A stretch of DNA of 64,000 bases from an uncultured bacterium. GTDB lineage: Bacteria; Actinomycetota; Coriobacteriia; Coriobacteriales; Coriobacteriaceae. The notes under the pieces are model-generated. The model ran no database searches and had not been told where the DNA came from. It saw nothing but the letters and a program-made list of their open reading frames with translations. Location of the stretch: NCBI GenBank assembly GCA_905214105.1, contig CAJMKK010000001.1, positions 372,001 to 436,000 on the forward strand, written 5' to 3'. The position numbers were made by a program, and so were the translations under genes. The number at the start of each line of letters is the position of its first letter. Within the stretch, counting starts at the first letter, position 1. Shown one piece after another: positions 1 through 7,941 of this stretch.

Positions 1-177
1 AAGCGTCTGACCATCATCGTTCGCGATGAGGACGTCAACGCCTACCTGTCGTTCCGCAACATTCCCAAGACGTTCATCATCACCGCTGACGAGGCCAACA
101 CCTACGATCTCGTCAACAACAACGCTGTGCTGATGCCCGCCGACATCGCCGCTCACTTCGGGGAGGTGCTTGCATAA
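1..177 (+). CDS. rplD: 50S ribosomal protein L4, C-terminal part
   Basis: The first frame is open from base 1 to a TAA at 175-177 and gives the last 58 residues of L4, ending HFGEVLA. The N-terminal part lies outside the window. L4 binds 23S rRNA domain I and lines the exit tunnel. It is followed without any gap by rplW, the normal S10-operon order. Identification rests on the tail sequence (VRDEDVNAYLSFRNIPKTF, then VNNNAVLMPADI) and on position. Confidence 0.93.
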   Translation, partial: KRLTIIVRDEDVNAYLSFRNIPKTFIITADEANTYDLVNNNAVLMPADIAAHFGEVLA

Positions 178-465
178 ATGACCGCCCACGAGATCATCAT
201 CCGTCCGATCGTGTCCGAGCGTTCCTTCTCCGGCATGGAGCTGAACAAGTACACGTTCGAGGTCGCCAAGGATGCTAACAAGTATCAGATCAAGGACGCT
301 GTCGAGGAGATCTTCGGCGTCAAGGTCGTTCGCGTGAACACCCTGACGGTCAAGCCCAAGACCAAGCGCGTGCGCTATGTCGCCGGCAAGACCCGTTCTT
401 GGAAGAAGGCCATCGTCACGCTGGCCGAGGGCGACACCATCGAGGTCTTTGGCAACCAGGCCTAA
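178..465 (+). CDS. rplW: 50S ribosomal protein L23
   Basis: A 95-residue protein of normal L23 length, starting MTAHEIIIRPIVSERS and containing the typical KYTFEVAKDANKYQIKDAVE segment. L23 sits at the tunnel exit and is the docking site for trigger factor and SRP. The ATG directly abuts the rplD stop codon, which implies translational coupling. It is followed by an unusually long 179-base gap before rplB. Confidence 0.97.
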   Translation: MTAHEIIIRPIVSERSFSGMELNKYTFEVAKDANKYQIKDAVEEIFGVKVVRVNTLTVKPKTKRVRYVAGKTRSWKKAIVTLAEGDTIEVFGNQA

Positions 466-483
466 GACTCGCTGCTGTTGAGT

Positions 484-519
484 GAGCTCATGCCTCCCAA
501 ATAGGGGAGGCGGGAGCTC
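484..519 (+). promoter_or_regulatory. Stem-loop in the rplW-rplB intercistronic leader
   Basis: GAGCTC (484-489) pairs with GAGCTC (514-519), and GCCTCCC (492-498) pairs with GGGAGGC inside 504-511, around a short AAATA loop. No U-tract follows, so this looks like a processing or regulatory hairpin rather than a terminator. The rest of the gap holds a second small dyad, GGGCGT/ACGCCC near 530-552, with TATAAAAT in its loop. Confidence 0.45.
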
Positions 520-644
520 AAGGTTTTGGGCGTATAAAATGGACACGCCCGGAACCGTGTATACGTCCGGTGTCATCGCACCCGAGGCAGAACCTCGAAT
601 CCCTGTCTGCGATGGCTAACGGATTCCTATTGAAAGGGATTGTA

Positions 645-1475
645 ATGGCTGTAAAGCACCTTAAGCCGACCTCCGCTGGTAGGCGTTGGCAGACGATCTC
701 CGACTTCTCCGAGATCACCTGCACCAAGCCCGAGAAGTCTCTTCTCGAGCCCCTGCCCAAGAAGGCCGGTCGTAACAACAACGGCCGCATCACCACCCGC
801 CACCAGGGCGGCGGCGTGAAGCGTCGTTACCGCGTGATCGACTTCAAGCGCAACAAGGACGGCGTGCCCGCCAAGGTTGCCACGATCGAGTACGATCCGA
901 ACCGTTCCGCTCGCATCGCTCTGCTGCACTACGCTGACGGTGAGAAGCGCTACATCCTGGCCCCCAAGGGCCTCGAGGTCGGTCAGACCATCATGTCCGG
1001 TTCTGACGCCGACATCAAGCCGGGCAACGCTCTGCCCCTCGCCGACATCCCCGTCGGTACGCTCATCCACGCCGTCGAGTTCCAGCCGGGCAAGGGCGCT
1101 GCTATCGCCCGTTCCGCCGGCAACTCCTGCCAGCTGATGGGTAAGGAGGGCAAGTACGCTATCGTCCGTATGCCTTCCTCCGAGATGCGCCGCATCCTCG
1201 TTACCTGCCGCGCCACCGTCGGTGAGGTCGGCAACGCCGATCACTCCAACATCGTCATCGGCAAGGCCGGCCGTAAGCGTCACATGAACGTGCGCCCGAC
1301 CGTCCGCGGTACCGTCATGAACCCTGTCGACCACCCGCACGGCGGTGGCGAGGGCAAGAACCACACCTCTGGTCGTCCCTCTGTTACCCCCTGGGGTAAG
1401 CCGACGAAGGGCCTTCGTACGCGCAAGAAGAAGAAGGTCTCGAACCAGCACATCATTCGTCGCCGTAAGAAGTAA
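645..1475 (+). CDS. rplB: 50S ribosomal protein L2
   Basis: A 276-residue L2, the usual length for the family, with the hallmark HPHGGGEGK near residue 230 that contributes to the peptidyl-transferase centre region. I chose the ATG at 645 ([15 protein letters not shown]), preceded by GAAAGGGA, over an in-frame ATG at 570 that would add 25 residues not seen in L2. It lies between rplW and rpsS, as in canonical S10 operons. Confidence 0.97.
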   Translation: MAVKHLKPTSAGRRWQTISDFSEITCTKPEKSLLEPLPKKAGRNNNGRITTRHQGGGVKRRYRVIDFKRNKDGVPAKVATIEYDPNRSARIALLHYADGEKRYILAPKGLEVGQTIMSGSDADIKPGNALPLADIPVGTLIHAVEFQPGKGAAIARSAGNSCQLMGKEGKYAIVRMPSSEMRRILVTCRATVGEVGNADHSNIVIGKAGRKRHMNVRPTVRGTVMNPVDHPHGGGEGKNHTSGRPSVTPWGKPTKGLRTRKKKKVSNQHIIRRRKK

Positions 1476-1507
1476 TTTCGGATACCGAGTTTTAGGAGAA
1501 AGCACTT

Positions 1508-1768
1508 ATGAGCAGAAGTCTCAAAAAGGGCCCGTTCGTGGAGACTCGCCTTCTCTCGCGTATCACCGCGATGAACGAGGCTGGCAAGAAGGACGTCGTG
1601 AAGACCTGGTCCCGCGCGTCCACCATCTTCCCCGAGATGGTTGGTCACACCATCGCCGTCCACGACGGCCGCAAGCATGTGCCCGTGTATGTTACCGAGT
1701 CCATGGTTGGTCACAAGCTCGGCGAGTTCGCGCCGACTCGTACGTTCCGTGGCCACAAGGCCAAATAG
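1508..1768 (+). CDS. rpsS: 30S ribosomal protein S19
   Basis: An 86-residue S19 beginning [16 protein letters not shown], with the conserved [16 protein letters not shown] near the C-terminus. S19 sits in the 30S head with S13 and contacts the A-site tRNA. The ribosome-binding site TAGGAG lies about 10 bases upstream. Only 14 bases separate it from rplV. Confidence 0.98.
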   Translation: MSRSLKKGPFVETRLLSRITAMNEAGKKDVVKTWSRASTIFPEMVGHTIAVHDGRKHVPVYVTESMVGHKLGEFAPTRTFRGHKAK

Positions 1769-1782
1769 GGGGTTAACCGTAA

Positions 1783-2154
1783 ATGGCAACTAAGTCTATT
1801 GAAACTGAGGCCACCGAGGTTCGCGCCGTCGCTAAGTACGTGCGTGTTTCCCCCAGCAAGGCCCGCCTGGTGGTCGATCTGATCCGCCGCAAGCCTGTCG
1901 CTCAGGCCTTCGACATCCTCCACTTCTGCGACCGCGCCGTCGCCGTGGATGTCGAGAAGGTTCTCCGTTCCGCCGTTGCGAACGCCGAGAACAACAACGG
2001 TCTGCGTGCCGACAACCTGGTTGTCGCCGCTGCCTATGTTGACGAGGGTCCGACGCTTAAGCGCATCCGTCCCCGCGCCAAGGGTTCCGCTTCTCGCATT
2101 CTGAAGCGTACTTCCCACATCACCGTCGTCGTTGCTCCTCGAAAGGAGGCGTAA
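1783..2154 (+). CDS. rplV: 50S ribosomal protein L22
   Basis: A 123-residue L22 with the conserved [18 protein letters not shown] near the start and the long tunnel beta-hairpin region [15 protein letters not shown]22 and L4 form the tunnel constriction where macrolide resistance mutations map; no such change can be judged by eye here. It has a short non-conserved N-terminal extension ([13 protein letters not shown]). It is 6 bases from rpsC. Confidence 0.97.
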   Translation: MATKSIETEATEVRAVAKYVRVSPSKARLVVDLIRRKPVAQAFDILHFCDRAVAVDVEKVLRSAVANAENNNGLRADNLVVAAAYVDEGPTLKRIRPRAKGSASRILKRTSHITVVVAPRKEA

Positions 2155-2160
2155 AGCTGT

Positions 2161-2871
2161 ATGGGTCAGAAAGTCTACCCCACCGGCTTCCGTCTTGGCA
2201 TCACCGAGAACTGGCGCTCCCGCTGGTTCGCAGAGAAGGATTACGCTAAGACCCTCGGTAACGATCTCGAGATCCGCAAGTACCTCGAGAAGCGTCTTTC
2301 CCGCGCAGCTGTCTCCCGCGTCGAGATCGAGCGCGCTGGCGACAAGGTGAAGGTCATCATCCTCACCGCTCGCCCCGGCGTTGTCATCGGTAAGAAGGGT
2401 GCCGAGATCGATACCCTCCGCAACGAGCTCGAGAAGGTCGCTGGCGTCTCCAAGGGTCAGCTCTCCGTCGACGTTGTCGAGATCAAGCGCCCCGAGCTCG
2501 ACGCTAACCTCGTTGCTCAGTCTATCGCCGAGCAGCTTGAGGGCCGCGTTGCCTTCCGTCGCGCTATGCGCAAGGCTGTCCAGTCCGCCCGCAAGGCCGG
2601 CGCTAAGGGCATCCGTATCCAGTGCTCCGGTCGTCTCGGCGGCGCCGAGATGGGTCGTCGTGAGTGGTACCGCGAGGGTCGCGTGCCTCTGCACACCCTC
2701 CGTGCCAAGATCGATTACGGCACGGCCGTCGCCAGCACCACCATGGGCGCTTGCGGCGTGAAGGTCTGGATCTACCTGGGCGAGAAGCTCCCGGGCCAGC
2801 CTGTTCCCAACCCTGCACTCGAGGGCTCTTCCCGTCCTCGTCGTCGTAACTCCGAGAGGAGGGGTCAGTAG
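2161..2871 (+). CDS. rpsC: 30S ribosomal protein S3
   Basis: A 236-residue S3 starting [14 protein letters not shown]. The type II KH domain with the GKKG loop ([10 protein letters not shown]) lies near residues 75-85, and the C-terminal domain contains [20 protein letters not shown]. It forms part of the mRNA entry site and helicase activity. Its last stop base overlaps the GTG start of rplP. Confidence 0.98.
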   Translation: MGQKVYPTGFRLGITENWRSRWFAEKDYAKTLGNDLEIRKYLEKRLSRAAVSRVEIERAGDKVKVIILTARPGVVIGKKGAEIDTLRNELEKVAGVSKGQLSVDVVEIKRPELDANLVAQSIAEQLEGRVAFRRAMRKAVQSARKAGAKGIRIQCSGRLGGAEMGRREWYREGRVPLHTLRAKIDYGTAVASTTMGACGVKVWIYLGEKLPGQPVPNPALEGSSRPRRRNSERRGQ

Positions 2872-3374
2872 TGCTTGCCCCTAAGCGTATTCTTCACCGC
2901 AAGGTGCAGCGTGGCTCCATGAAGGGCCAGGCCAAGGGTAATACCGAGCTGCATTTCGGCGAGTTTGGTATCCAGGCTCTCGAGGCCCATTGGATCACCA
3001 ACCGTCAGATCGAGGCCGCTCGTATTGCCATGACCCGCTACATGAAGCGTGGCGGTCGTGTCTACATCACGATCTTCCCCGATAAGCCCATCACCAAGAA
3101 GCCTGCCGAGACTCGCATGGGTTCTGGTAAGGGTAACCCCGAGGAGTGGGTGGCCGTCGTCAAGCCCGGCCGCATCATGTTCGAGGTCAAGGGTGTTCCC
3201 GAGGAGGTCGCTCGCGAGGCTCTGCGTCTTGCGCAGCACAAGCTCCCCATCAAGACCAAGATTGTTGCTGCCAAGAACGCTGAGCAGCGCATCGAGAAGG
3301 AGATGGCTGAGGAGGCCGCTCTCGAGGCCAAGTGGGCTGCTGAGGACGCCGCCGCCGCCAAGGAGGAGAACTAA
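2871..3374 (+). CDS. rplP: 50S ribosomal protein L16 with an extended C-terminus
   Basis: L16 (167 residues) binds 23S rRNA near the A-site tRNA elbow. The start is a GTG overlapping the rpsC stop by one base, giving [20 protein letters not shown]. The conserved [20 protein letters not shown] segment is present. Bacterial L16 is usually about 137-145 residues. Here a charged Ala/Glu tail ([20 protein letters not shown]) adds about 25 residues. The TAA shares its final A with the rpmC ATG. Confidence 0.97.
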   Translation: MLAPKRILHRKVQRGSMKGQAKGNTELHFGEFGIQALEAHWITNRQIEAARIAMTRYMKRGGRVYITIFPDKPITKKPAETRMGSGKGNPEEWVAVVKPGRIMFEVKGVPEEVAREALRLAQHKLPIKTKIVAAKNAEQRIEKEMAEEAALEAKWAAEDAAAAKEEN

Positions 3375-3589
3375 TGAAGCCCGCAGAGATTCGTGAGCTC
3401 TCGGACGCTCAGCTCGTTGAGAAGCTGAAGGAAATGCGCGCCGAGCTCTTTAACCTTCGTTTCCAGATGGCCACCAGCCAGCTGGACAACACCGCTCGCG
3501 TCAACACCGTGAAGAAGGACATCGCTCGCGTCCTCACGGAGCAGCGCGCCCGCGAGATCGCAGCGGTGAAGTCCGCTGTCGCCGAGTAG
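3374..3589 (+). CDS. rpmC: 50S ribosomal protein L29
   Basis: A 71-residue helical L29 ([20 protein letters not shown], then LFNLRFQMATSQLDN). It lies at the exit tunnel next to L23. The ATG overlaps the rplP stop codon by one base, so translation is probably coupled. Confidence 0.97.
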   Translation: MKPAEIRELSDAQLVEKLKEMRAELFNLRFQMATSQLDNTARVNTVKKDIARVLTEQRAREIAAVKSAVAE

Positions 3590-3605
3590 GACCTAAGGAG
3601 AGAAC

Positions 3606-3866
3606 ATGACTGATTCGCGTAACTCGCGTAAGGTCCGTACGGGTGTCGTTACCTCCGTCTCCGGTGCCAAGACCATTGTTGTCACCATCACCGAGCGCAA
3701 GCGTCACCCCAAGTACGGCAAGATGATGACCAGCTCCAAGAAGCTGCACGCTCACGACGAGGAGTGCACGGCTGGCGTGGGCGATACCGTCCGCGTTATG
3801 GAGACCCGTCCTATGTCCAAGATGAAGCGTTGGCGCCTCATCGAGGTCGTCGAGCGCGCTAAATAA
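3606..3866 (+). CDS. rpsQ: 30S ribosomal protein S17
   Basis: An 86-residue OB-fold primary rRNA-binding protein. Visible landmarks are RKVRTGVVTSVSGAKTIVV, ERKRHPKYGK and the C-terminal ETRPMSKMKRWRLIEVVERA. The site AAGGAGAGAAC lies directly upstream of the ATG. Confidence 0.98.
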   Translation: MTDSRNSRKVRTGVVTSVSGAKTIVVTITERKRHPKYGKMMTSSKKLHAHDEECTAGVGDTVRVMETRPMSKMKRWRLIEVVERAK

Positions 3867-3984
3867 GCAGTCGCTCTTACGACTTGTACGTTTCCGAAGA
3901 TGTGCGTATGCCTGGCTTGCATACCACGGGCCGTATAAAGGCTGCGCACCTCTCTTCGGTTCTTAGTTCGGAGGAACATCTACC
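3867..3984 (+). other. 118-base gap between rpsQ and rplN
   Basis: No gene is visible. The gap contains ATGCCTGGCTTGCATACCAC and then GGGCCGTATAAAGGCTGCGC, which echoes the GGGCGTATAAAA block in the rplW-rplB gap. It could hold an internal promoter or an RNA structure. A normal site, TCGGAGGA, precedes rplN. Confidence 0.35.
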
Positions 3985-4353
3985 ATGATTCAGATGCAAA
4001 CCATGCTGAACGTCGCCGACAACTCCGGCGCTCGCAAGATTCGCTGCATCAAGGTGCTTGGCGGTTCCAAGCGTCGTTATGCAGGCATCGGCGATGTGTT
4101 CATCGGTGCTGTCCAGGAGGCTACCCCTGGCGCCAACGTCAAGAAGAAGGACGTTGTCCGTTGCGTCGTCGTTCGCACCGTTAAGGAGATCCGCCGCAAG
4201 GATGGCTCCTACATTCGCTTTGATGAGAACGCCTGCGTTGTCATCAACAACGATGGTTCGCCCGTCGGCACCCGTATCTTCGGGCCCGTCGCTCGCGAGC
4301 TTCGTGACAAGAAGTACATGAAGATCGTCTCGCTCGCTCCCGAGACCCTGTAG
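3985..4353 (+). CDS. rplN: 50S ribosomal protein L14
   Basis: A 122-residue L14 of exact family length, starting [19 protein letters not shown] and ending [10 protein letters not shown], with the conserved [15 protein letters not shown]. It forms intersubunit bridges with 16S rRNA. It is followed after 13 bases by rplX. Confidence 0.98.
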   Translation: MIQMQTMLNVADNSGARKIRCIKVLGGSKRRYAGIGDVFIGAVQEATPGANVKKKDVVRCVVVRTVKEIRRKDGSYIRFDENACVVINNDGSPVGTRIFGPVARELRDKKYMKIVSLAPETL

Positions 4354-4366
4354 TTAGGGGAGATAT

Positions 4367-4672
4367 ATGTATATCAAGAAGGGCGATAAGGTCCAGGTTC
4401 TCTCTGGTAAGGATCGCGGCAAGCAGGGCGTTGTCCTGCGTGCTCTCCCCGCCGAGAACAAGGTCGTTGTCGAGGGCGTTTCGGTCGTCAAGAAGGCCGT
4501 CAAGCCCAACGCTGCCAACCAGCAGGGCGGCATCGTTTCGCAGGAGGCTCCCATCGACGCCTCCAACGTCAATCTCGTCTGCCCCGAGTGCGGTAAGGTT
4601 ACCCGCGTCGGTCACGAGAAGGACGGCAAGAACAAGCTGCGCGTCTGCAAGAAGTGCGGCCACAAGTTCTAA
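4367..4672 (+). CDS. rplX: 50S ribosomal protein L24
   Basis: A 101-residue L24 with an N-terminal KOW motif ([20 protein letters not shown]) and a C-terminal zinc-ribbon-like CPECGK/CKKCGH pair. It initiates 50S assembly. In the standard order rplE would follow within tens of bases. Here a terminator follows at 4701 and rplE is about 33 kb away at 37601. Confidence 0.98.
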   Translation: MYIKKGDKVQVLSGKDRGKQGVVLRALPAENKVVVEGVSVVKKAVKPNAANQQGGIVSQEAPIDASNVNLVCPECGKVTRVGHEKDGKNKLRVCKKCGHKF

Positions 4673-4700
4673 GCTGCCAGCAACAGTTAAGTTGCTAGCA

Positions 4701-4734
4701 AAGGCCCGGATGCCACGGCACCCGGGCCTTTTTC
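4701..4734 (+). terminator. Rho-independent terminator after rplX
   Basis: AAGGCCCGG (4701-4709) pairs with CCGGGCCTT (4722-4730) around a 12-base loop, followed by TTT. It ends the first half of the split ribosomal operon. Confidence 0.9.
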
Positions 4735-4748
4735 TATCCCTACTCATT

Positions 4749-4779
4749 GCACTCATTGGGGACAGACTTAAATGAGTGC
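4749..4779. repeat. 31-bp palindromic repeat, copy 1 (GGGGACAGACTT type)
   Basis: Arms CACTCATT and AATGAGTG surround GGGGACAGACTTA. An identical 31-bp sequence occurs at 57573-57603. It belongs with the other GGGGACA/GGGGACGTTC palindromes in this window and resembles REP-type dispersed elements. It lies just after the rplX terminator, at the left edge of the non-ribosomal block. Confidence 0.8.
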
Positions 4780-5007
4780 CCTTAATGGGCAAGCATAGAT
4801 GAGCGGGTGCGCTGTACAAATTGCTTGTGTGCGCGTTTATGCGCGTTAGATTGCGTTAATTGCACACCCATGCGTATAGATGCGCCGTTTTCGGGACAAC
4901 AATGATCGTTTAGCGGTGAGATACGCAAAAACGCGCACAGAAGCGCGTGTTTGTGCGAATATAGAGCTGTCAGAAAGCAAGGCGTTCTATGACACAGGAG
5001 GCACATA
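4780..5007 (+). promoter_or_regulatory. Upstream region of the oxidoreductase-DeoR operon
   Basis: No gene is seen. The stretch is rich in repeated TGCGCG/CGCGCA half-sites (for example 4830-4860 and 4920-4955: ACGCAAAAACGCGCACAG, then AAGCGCGTGTTTGTGCG). These could be operators for the DeoR-family protein encoded second in the operon. No promoter close to consensus could be fixed. ACAGGAGG at 4993-5000 is a strong ribosome-binding site for the gene at 5008. Confidence 0.4.
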
Positions 5008-6087
5008 ATGGCAGATTCCAAGCAGGCTCCGCTCGACGCCGCGGCAGCCGCCAAAGCAGCGTTCGCTTCGGTCCAGGACAAGCCGTTCCCCGACGATATT
5101 TTTACGGCTCCCGAGCTCCATTGGGCCGTCATCGGTTGCGGCGTTATCGCCAACCAGATGGCTCAGTCCCTTGCTCTTGCCGGTCGCAAGCTTGCGGGCG
5201 TCGCCAACCGTACGCTGTCCAAGGCTCAGGCTTTTGCCGAGCAGTATGGCATCGAGAAGGTCTACGACACGGTTGAGGACCTCTACGCCGATCCTGGCAT
5301 CGACGCCGTCTACATCACTACCCCGCACAACACTCATATCACCTATCTGCGCGCTGCCCTGGCAGCCGGCAAGCACGTGCTCTGCGAGAAGGCCATTACC
5401 CTCAATTCCGCTGAACTCGATGAGGCCCGTGCCATTGCCGCCGAGCACAACGTTGTCCTTATGGACGCTACCACGGTGCTTCATATGCCCTTGTATCAGG
5501 AGCTGCGTCGTCGCATGGATGCCGGCGAGTTCGGCCGCATGAACCTCGCTCAGCTCAACTTTGGTAGCTACAAGGAGTACGGCGACCTGACCAACCGTTT
5601 CTACAATCGCAACCTTGCCGGCGGTGCCATGCTCGATATTGGCGTGTATGCCCTTTCGGTCATGCGCCTGTTTATGGCCAGCCAGCCAACCGAAGTTGTT
5701 TCGCTCGGCAACACCTGCGAGACTGGTGTCGATGTCGCGGGCGGCATTGTCTGCCGAAACGCCGAGCAGCAGCTGGGCGTCGTGAGTCTTACGCTCCACT
5801 CCAAGCAGCCCAAGCGCTCGATTATTAGCTTCGATAAGTGCTATATCGAGGTCAACGAATATCCGCGTGCCGATCACGCGACCATCGTGTGGACTGCGGA
5901 CGGCCACCGCGAGGAGGTCCACGCAGGCACCGAGGCTTACGCCCTTTGCTATGAGATGGCCGATCTTGAGAAGGCCGTTGCCGGCGACGACTCCAAGCGC
6001 GAGCTTCTGGACTATGCTTCTGATGTTATGGAGCTTATGACCAAGCTTCGCGCCGATTGGGGAGTCGTGTACCCCGAGGAGGAGTAA
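5008..6087 (+). CDS. Gfo/Idh/MocA-family NAD(P)-dependent oxidoreductase
   Basis: A 359-residue soluble enzyme. The N-terminal Rossmann motif AVIGCGVIANQM has its glycines at residues 43 and 45. The family Glu-Lys motif (CEKAIT) is at residues 127-128, and GGAMLDIGVYALSVMRLF, from the C-terminal alpha/beta domain, follows. A 38-residue Ala-rich N-terminal extension precedes the Rossmann fold. The family oxidises sugars, inositols or trans-dihydrodiols; the substrate cannot be told. The partner gene 3 bases downstream is a DeoR-family regulator, which often controls sugar catabolism, so a sugar or polyol substrate is likely. Confidence 0.85.
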   Translation: MADSKQAPLDAAAAAKAAFASVQDKPFPDDIFTAPELHWAVIGCGVIANQMAQSLALAGRKLAGVANRTLSKAQAFAEQYGIEKVYDTVEDLYADPGIDAVYITTPHNTHITYLRAALAAGKHVLCEKAITLNSAELDEARAIAAEHNVVLMDATTVLHMPLYQELRRRMDAGEFGRMNLAQLNFGSYKEYGDLTNRFYNRNLAGGAMLDIGVYALSVMRLFMASQPTEVVSLGNTCETGVDVAGGIVCRNAEQQLGVVSLTLHSKQPKRSIISFDKCYIEVNEYPRADHATIVWTADGHREEVHAGTEAYALCYEMADLEKAVAGDDSKRELLDYASDVMELMTKLRADWGVVYPEEE

Positions 6088-6090
6088 GCG

Positions 6091-6837
6091 ATGCTTGCGG
6101 AAGATAGGCTCAACGCAATCGTGTCGATGGTGCAGCAGACGGGCTCGGTTACCGTACCGGAGCTTGCTGAGGCCCTGGGCGTGACGGCGTCTACCATTCG
6201 GCGCGACCTGCAGACGCTCAATCGCGCACACCGTATCGCCAAGGTGCACGGTGGGGCGACGAGCCTTGAGCGCGCGCACGTGACGCGCGACCTAACGCTT
6301 AATGAGCGCAGCGATCTCCATAACGACGACAAGGAACGTATCTGCGCCCGTGCGGCGGCGCTGGTAGAGCCCGAGAGCTTTGTGTACATCGATTCGGGTT
6401 CGACGACGCTCAGGCTCATCGAGCATCTTCCGCATCTCGAAGGGGTCACCTATGTGACTGATTCCGTGCTCCATGCTCAGCATCTCGCTTTGCGCGGCAT
6501 GCGTACCGTGGTGCTGGGCGGCGAGCTCAAACCCGAGACCGAGGCGCTCGTTGGCCCCGATGCCTTGGCAACCTTAGATCGCTACAACTTCAACTGTGGC
6601 TTTTGGGGCTCTAATGGCATCGCCGCCGAGCAGGGCTTCACGGCGCCCGATATCGAGGAGGCCCAAGTAAAGCGCATCTCGATGCGTCATACGGCCAAAC
6701 GCTTCGTAATCTCGGACGCCAGCAAATTTGGCATGGTGGCGCCCGTCAAGTTTGCGGACTTCCGCGACGCAACGATTATTACCGCAGGCGAGGTCCCCGC
6801 CAAGTACCGGGCAATGGACAACGTCATCACGGTCTAA
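6091..6837 (+). CDS. DeoR-family transcriptional regulator
   Basis: A 248-residue regulator. The N-terminal winged helix-turn-helix is at about residues 5-57 (QQTGSVTVPELAEALGVTAS, then TIRRDLQTL). The effector domain resembles sugar-phosphate isomerases (FVYIDSGSTTLRLIEHL; GFWGSNGIAAEQGF). DeoR proteins usually repress sugar operons and are released by phosphorylated sugars. It lies 3 bases after the oxidoreductase, so it probably autoregulates this two-gene operon. Confidence 0.9.
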   Translation: MLAEDRLNAIVSMVQQTGSVTVPELAEALGVTASTIRRDLQTLNRAHRIAKVHGGATSLERAHVTRDLTLNERSDLHNDDKERICARAAALVEPESFVYIDSGSTTLRLIEHLPHLEGVTYVTDSVLHAQHLALRGMRTVVLGGELKPETEALVGPDALATLDRYNFNCGFWGSNGIAAEQGFTAPDIEEAQVKRISMRHTAKRFVISDASKFGMVAPVKFADFRDATIITAGEVPAKYRAMDNVITV

Positions 6838-6861
6838 CAGCAGGGGACGGGCTAAGGCCAA

Positions 6862-6898
6862 AACCACCACAAAGGTGCCTGTCCCCATTGTGGTGGTT
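6862..6898. repeat. Palindromic repeat, AACCACCACAA type, copy 1
   Basis: AACCACCACAA (6862-6872) pairs with TTGTGGTGGTT (6888-6898), with AGGTGCCTGTCCCCA in the loop. A near-identical copy lies at 7231-7267, and the two copies bracket the triple 55-bp palindromes. The loop carries the GTCCCC signature of the window's other dispersed palindromes. Confidence 0.8.
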
Positions 6899-6930
6899 AG
6901 TAACGAAAACCGAGTAGTTTTCTCAATATA

Positions 6931-6965
6931 AAAGCGGCAACGTCCATCACGGGCGTCGCCGCTTT
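6931..6965. terminator. Probable terminator hairpin after the DeoR gene
   Basis: AAAGCGGC (6931-6938) pairs with GCCGCTTT (6958-6965), and an inner ACG/CGT extends the stem. The U-tract is short on the + strand. Because the stem ends in A/T runs on both sides it could work in either direction between the converging DeoR and pseudouridine synthase genes. Confidence 0.6.
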
Positions 6966-6982
6966 CGTTGTCTGCCGGTTTG

Positions 6983-7198
6983 TCTAAGTCTGTAACAACT
7001 GGACCGTAAAAAGTGGGCTAGGTGTTACAGATCGAGATACTTACGAACCGCGCCGTCCCTTTGTCTCAATCTGTAACATCTGGGACTGATTTTGCCGAGT
7101 TACTGTTACAGATTGAGATTATTCCCTTGAGGGGATTCGAATGTCTCGATCTGTAACAGATGGACCGCAAAATGGGCTTTAGCTGTTACAGATCGAGA
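6983..7198. repeat. Three tandem 55-bp palindromes
   Basis: Units at 6983-7037, 7064-7118 and 7144-7198 are each exactly 55 bp, with period 80-81. Each has 15-bp arms of the form TCTCRATCTGTAACA and TGTTACAGATYGAGA around a 25-base centre beginning near TGGAC or TGGGAC. Units 2 and 3 have perfect arms that differ at one paired position (A-T in unit 2, G-C in unit 3). Unit 1 has three mismatches. The function is unknown; they could be structured RNA, protein-binding sites or a small mobile repeat. Confidence 0.85.
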
Positions 7199-7230
7199 TG
7201 TTTGGGAATCCGGCAGAGCCATCGCGGCAA

Positions 7231-7267
7231 AACCACCACAAAGGTGCCTGTCCCCTTTGTGGTGGTT
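7231..7267. repeat. Palindromic repeat, AACCACCACAA type, copy 2
   Basis: AACCACCACAAAG (7231-7243) pairs with CTTTGTGGTGGTT (7255-7267), with GTGCCTGTCCC in the loop. It is the sister of the copy at 6862-6898. It abuts the stop codon of the pseudouridine synthase on the minus strand and may also help end that transcript. Confidence 0.8.
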
Positions 7268-7926
7268 TAGGGCTCCCAGGGGCAGGGGGCTTCGATGTGG
7301 ATGTGCTCGCCGGTTACGGGGTGCGTAAAGGACACGCTGTGGGCATGGAGCATCAGGCCGTAGGGACGCGGCGTTCCGTACAGGTCATCGCCCACCAGGG
7401 GATGGCGCTCGCTGGCCAGATGTACGCGGATCTGGTGCTTGCGGCCGGTGAGCAACTCGACATCGATATACGAGCGCGTGGGCAGGCCACGACGGCTCTT
7501 AAGACGTTTGAGCACCTTCACGCGCGTTTGAGACGGCTTGCCGCTGGCGCCGACGCGCATCTTGCGGCTGTCGTGACGGTCGCGGGCGATGGGCTTGTCG
7601 ATGAGCTTTTCGTTCCAGTCGATCTTGCCCTCGGCGAGCGCCAGGTAGTGCTTTTCGAACGCGTGGTCGATGATCATCTGGTCAAAGGCGGGCTGCGTCT
7701 GCTTGTCGAGTGAGAACAGCACCACGCCGGTGGTGTCACGGTCCAAGCGGTTGAGCGGCTGCATATCGGTCGCGGCAAAGCCGTCGCCCATCGCCAGCAG
7801 CAGGTCGCTGGCGTAGTCGGTGAGCGTGCGCTCGCCGGTGCCGTCGCCGTGGACGATCATGCCGGCGGGCTTGTCGATGGCCATGAGCCAGGCGTCGCAA
7901 TAGAGGACTTGAGGTTCTTCGTTCAC
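7267..7926 (-). CDS. RluA-family RNA pseudouridine synthase
   Basis: A 219-residue enzyme that isomerises uridine in rRNA or tRNA. The RluA motif is NRLDRDTTG, with the catalytic Asp at residue 62 (the common form begins HRLD). Further motifs are DKPAGMIVHGDG and the C-terminal TGRKHQIRVHLA and HAHSVSFTHP. No S4 domain is present, so it is a short RluA/TruC-like form, and the RNA target cannot be assigned. It lies downstream of the U32-family gene on the same strand, 15 bases apart, and is probably co-transcribed. Confidence 0.92.
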   Translation of the reverse strand: MNEEPQVLYCDAWLMAIDKPAGMIVHGDGTGERTLTDYASDLLLAMGDGFAATDMQPLNRLDRDTTGVVLFSLDKQTQPAFDQMIIDHAFEKHYLALAEGKIDWNEKLIDKPIARDRHDSRKMRVGASGKPSQTRVKVLKRLKSRRGLPTRSYIDVELLTGRKHQIRVHLASERHPLVGDDLYGTPRPYGLMLHAHSVSFTHPVTGEHIHIEAPCPWEP

Positions 7927-7941
7927 GTGTAAGCCTTTCGG

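Noticed and set aside
570..644. Longer rplB starting at 570
   Set aside because: The 25 extra residues are not part of L2; the ATG at 645 has GAAAGGGA upstream and gives the standard length.
6983..7198. CRISPR array
   Set aside because: There are only three units, each a 55-bp palindrome; the 25-base centres resemble one another and no cas genes are near.
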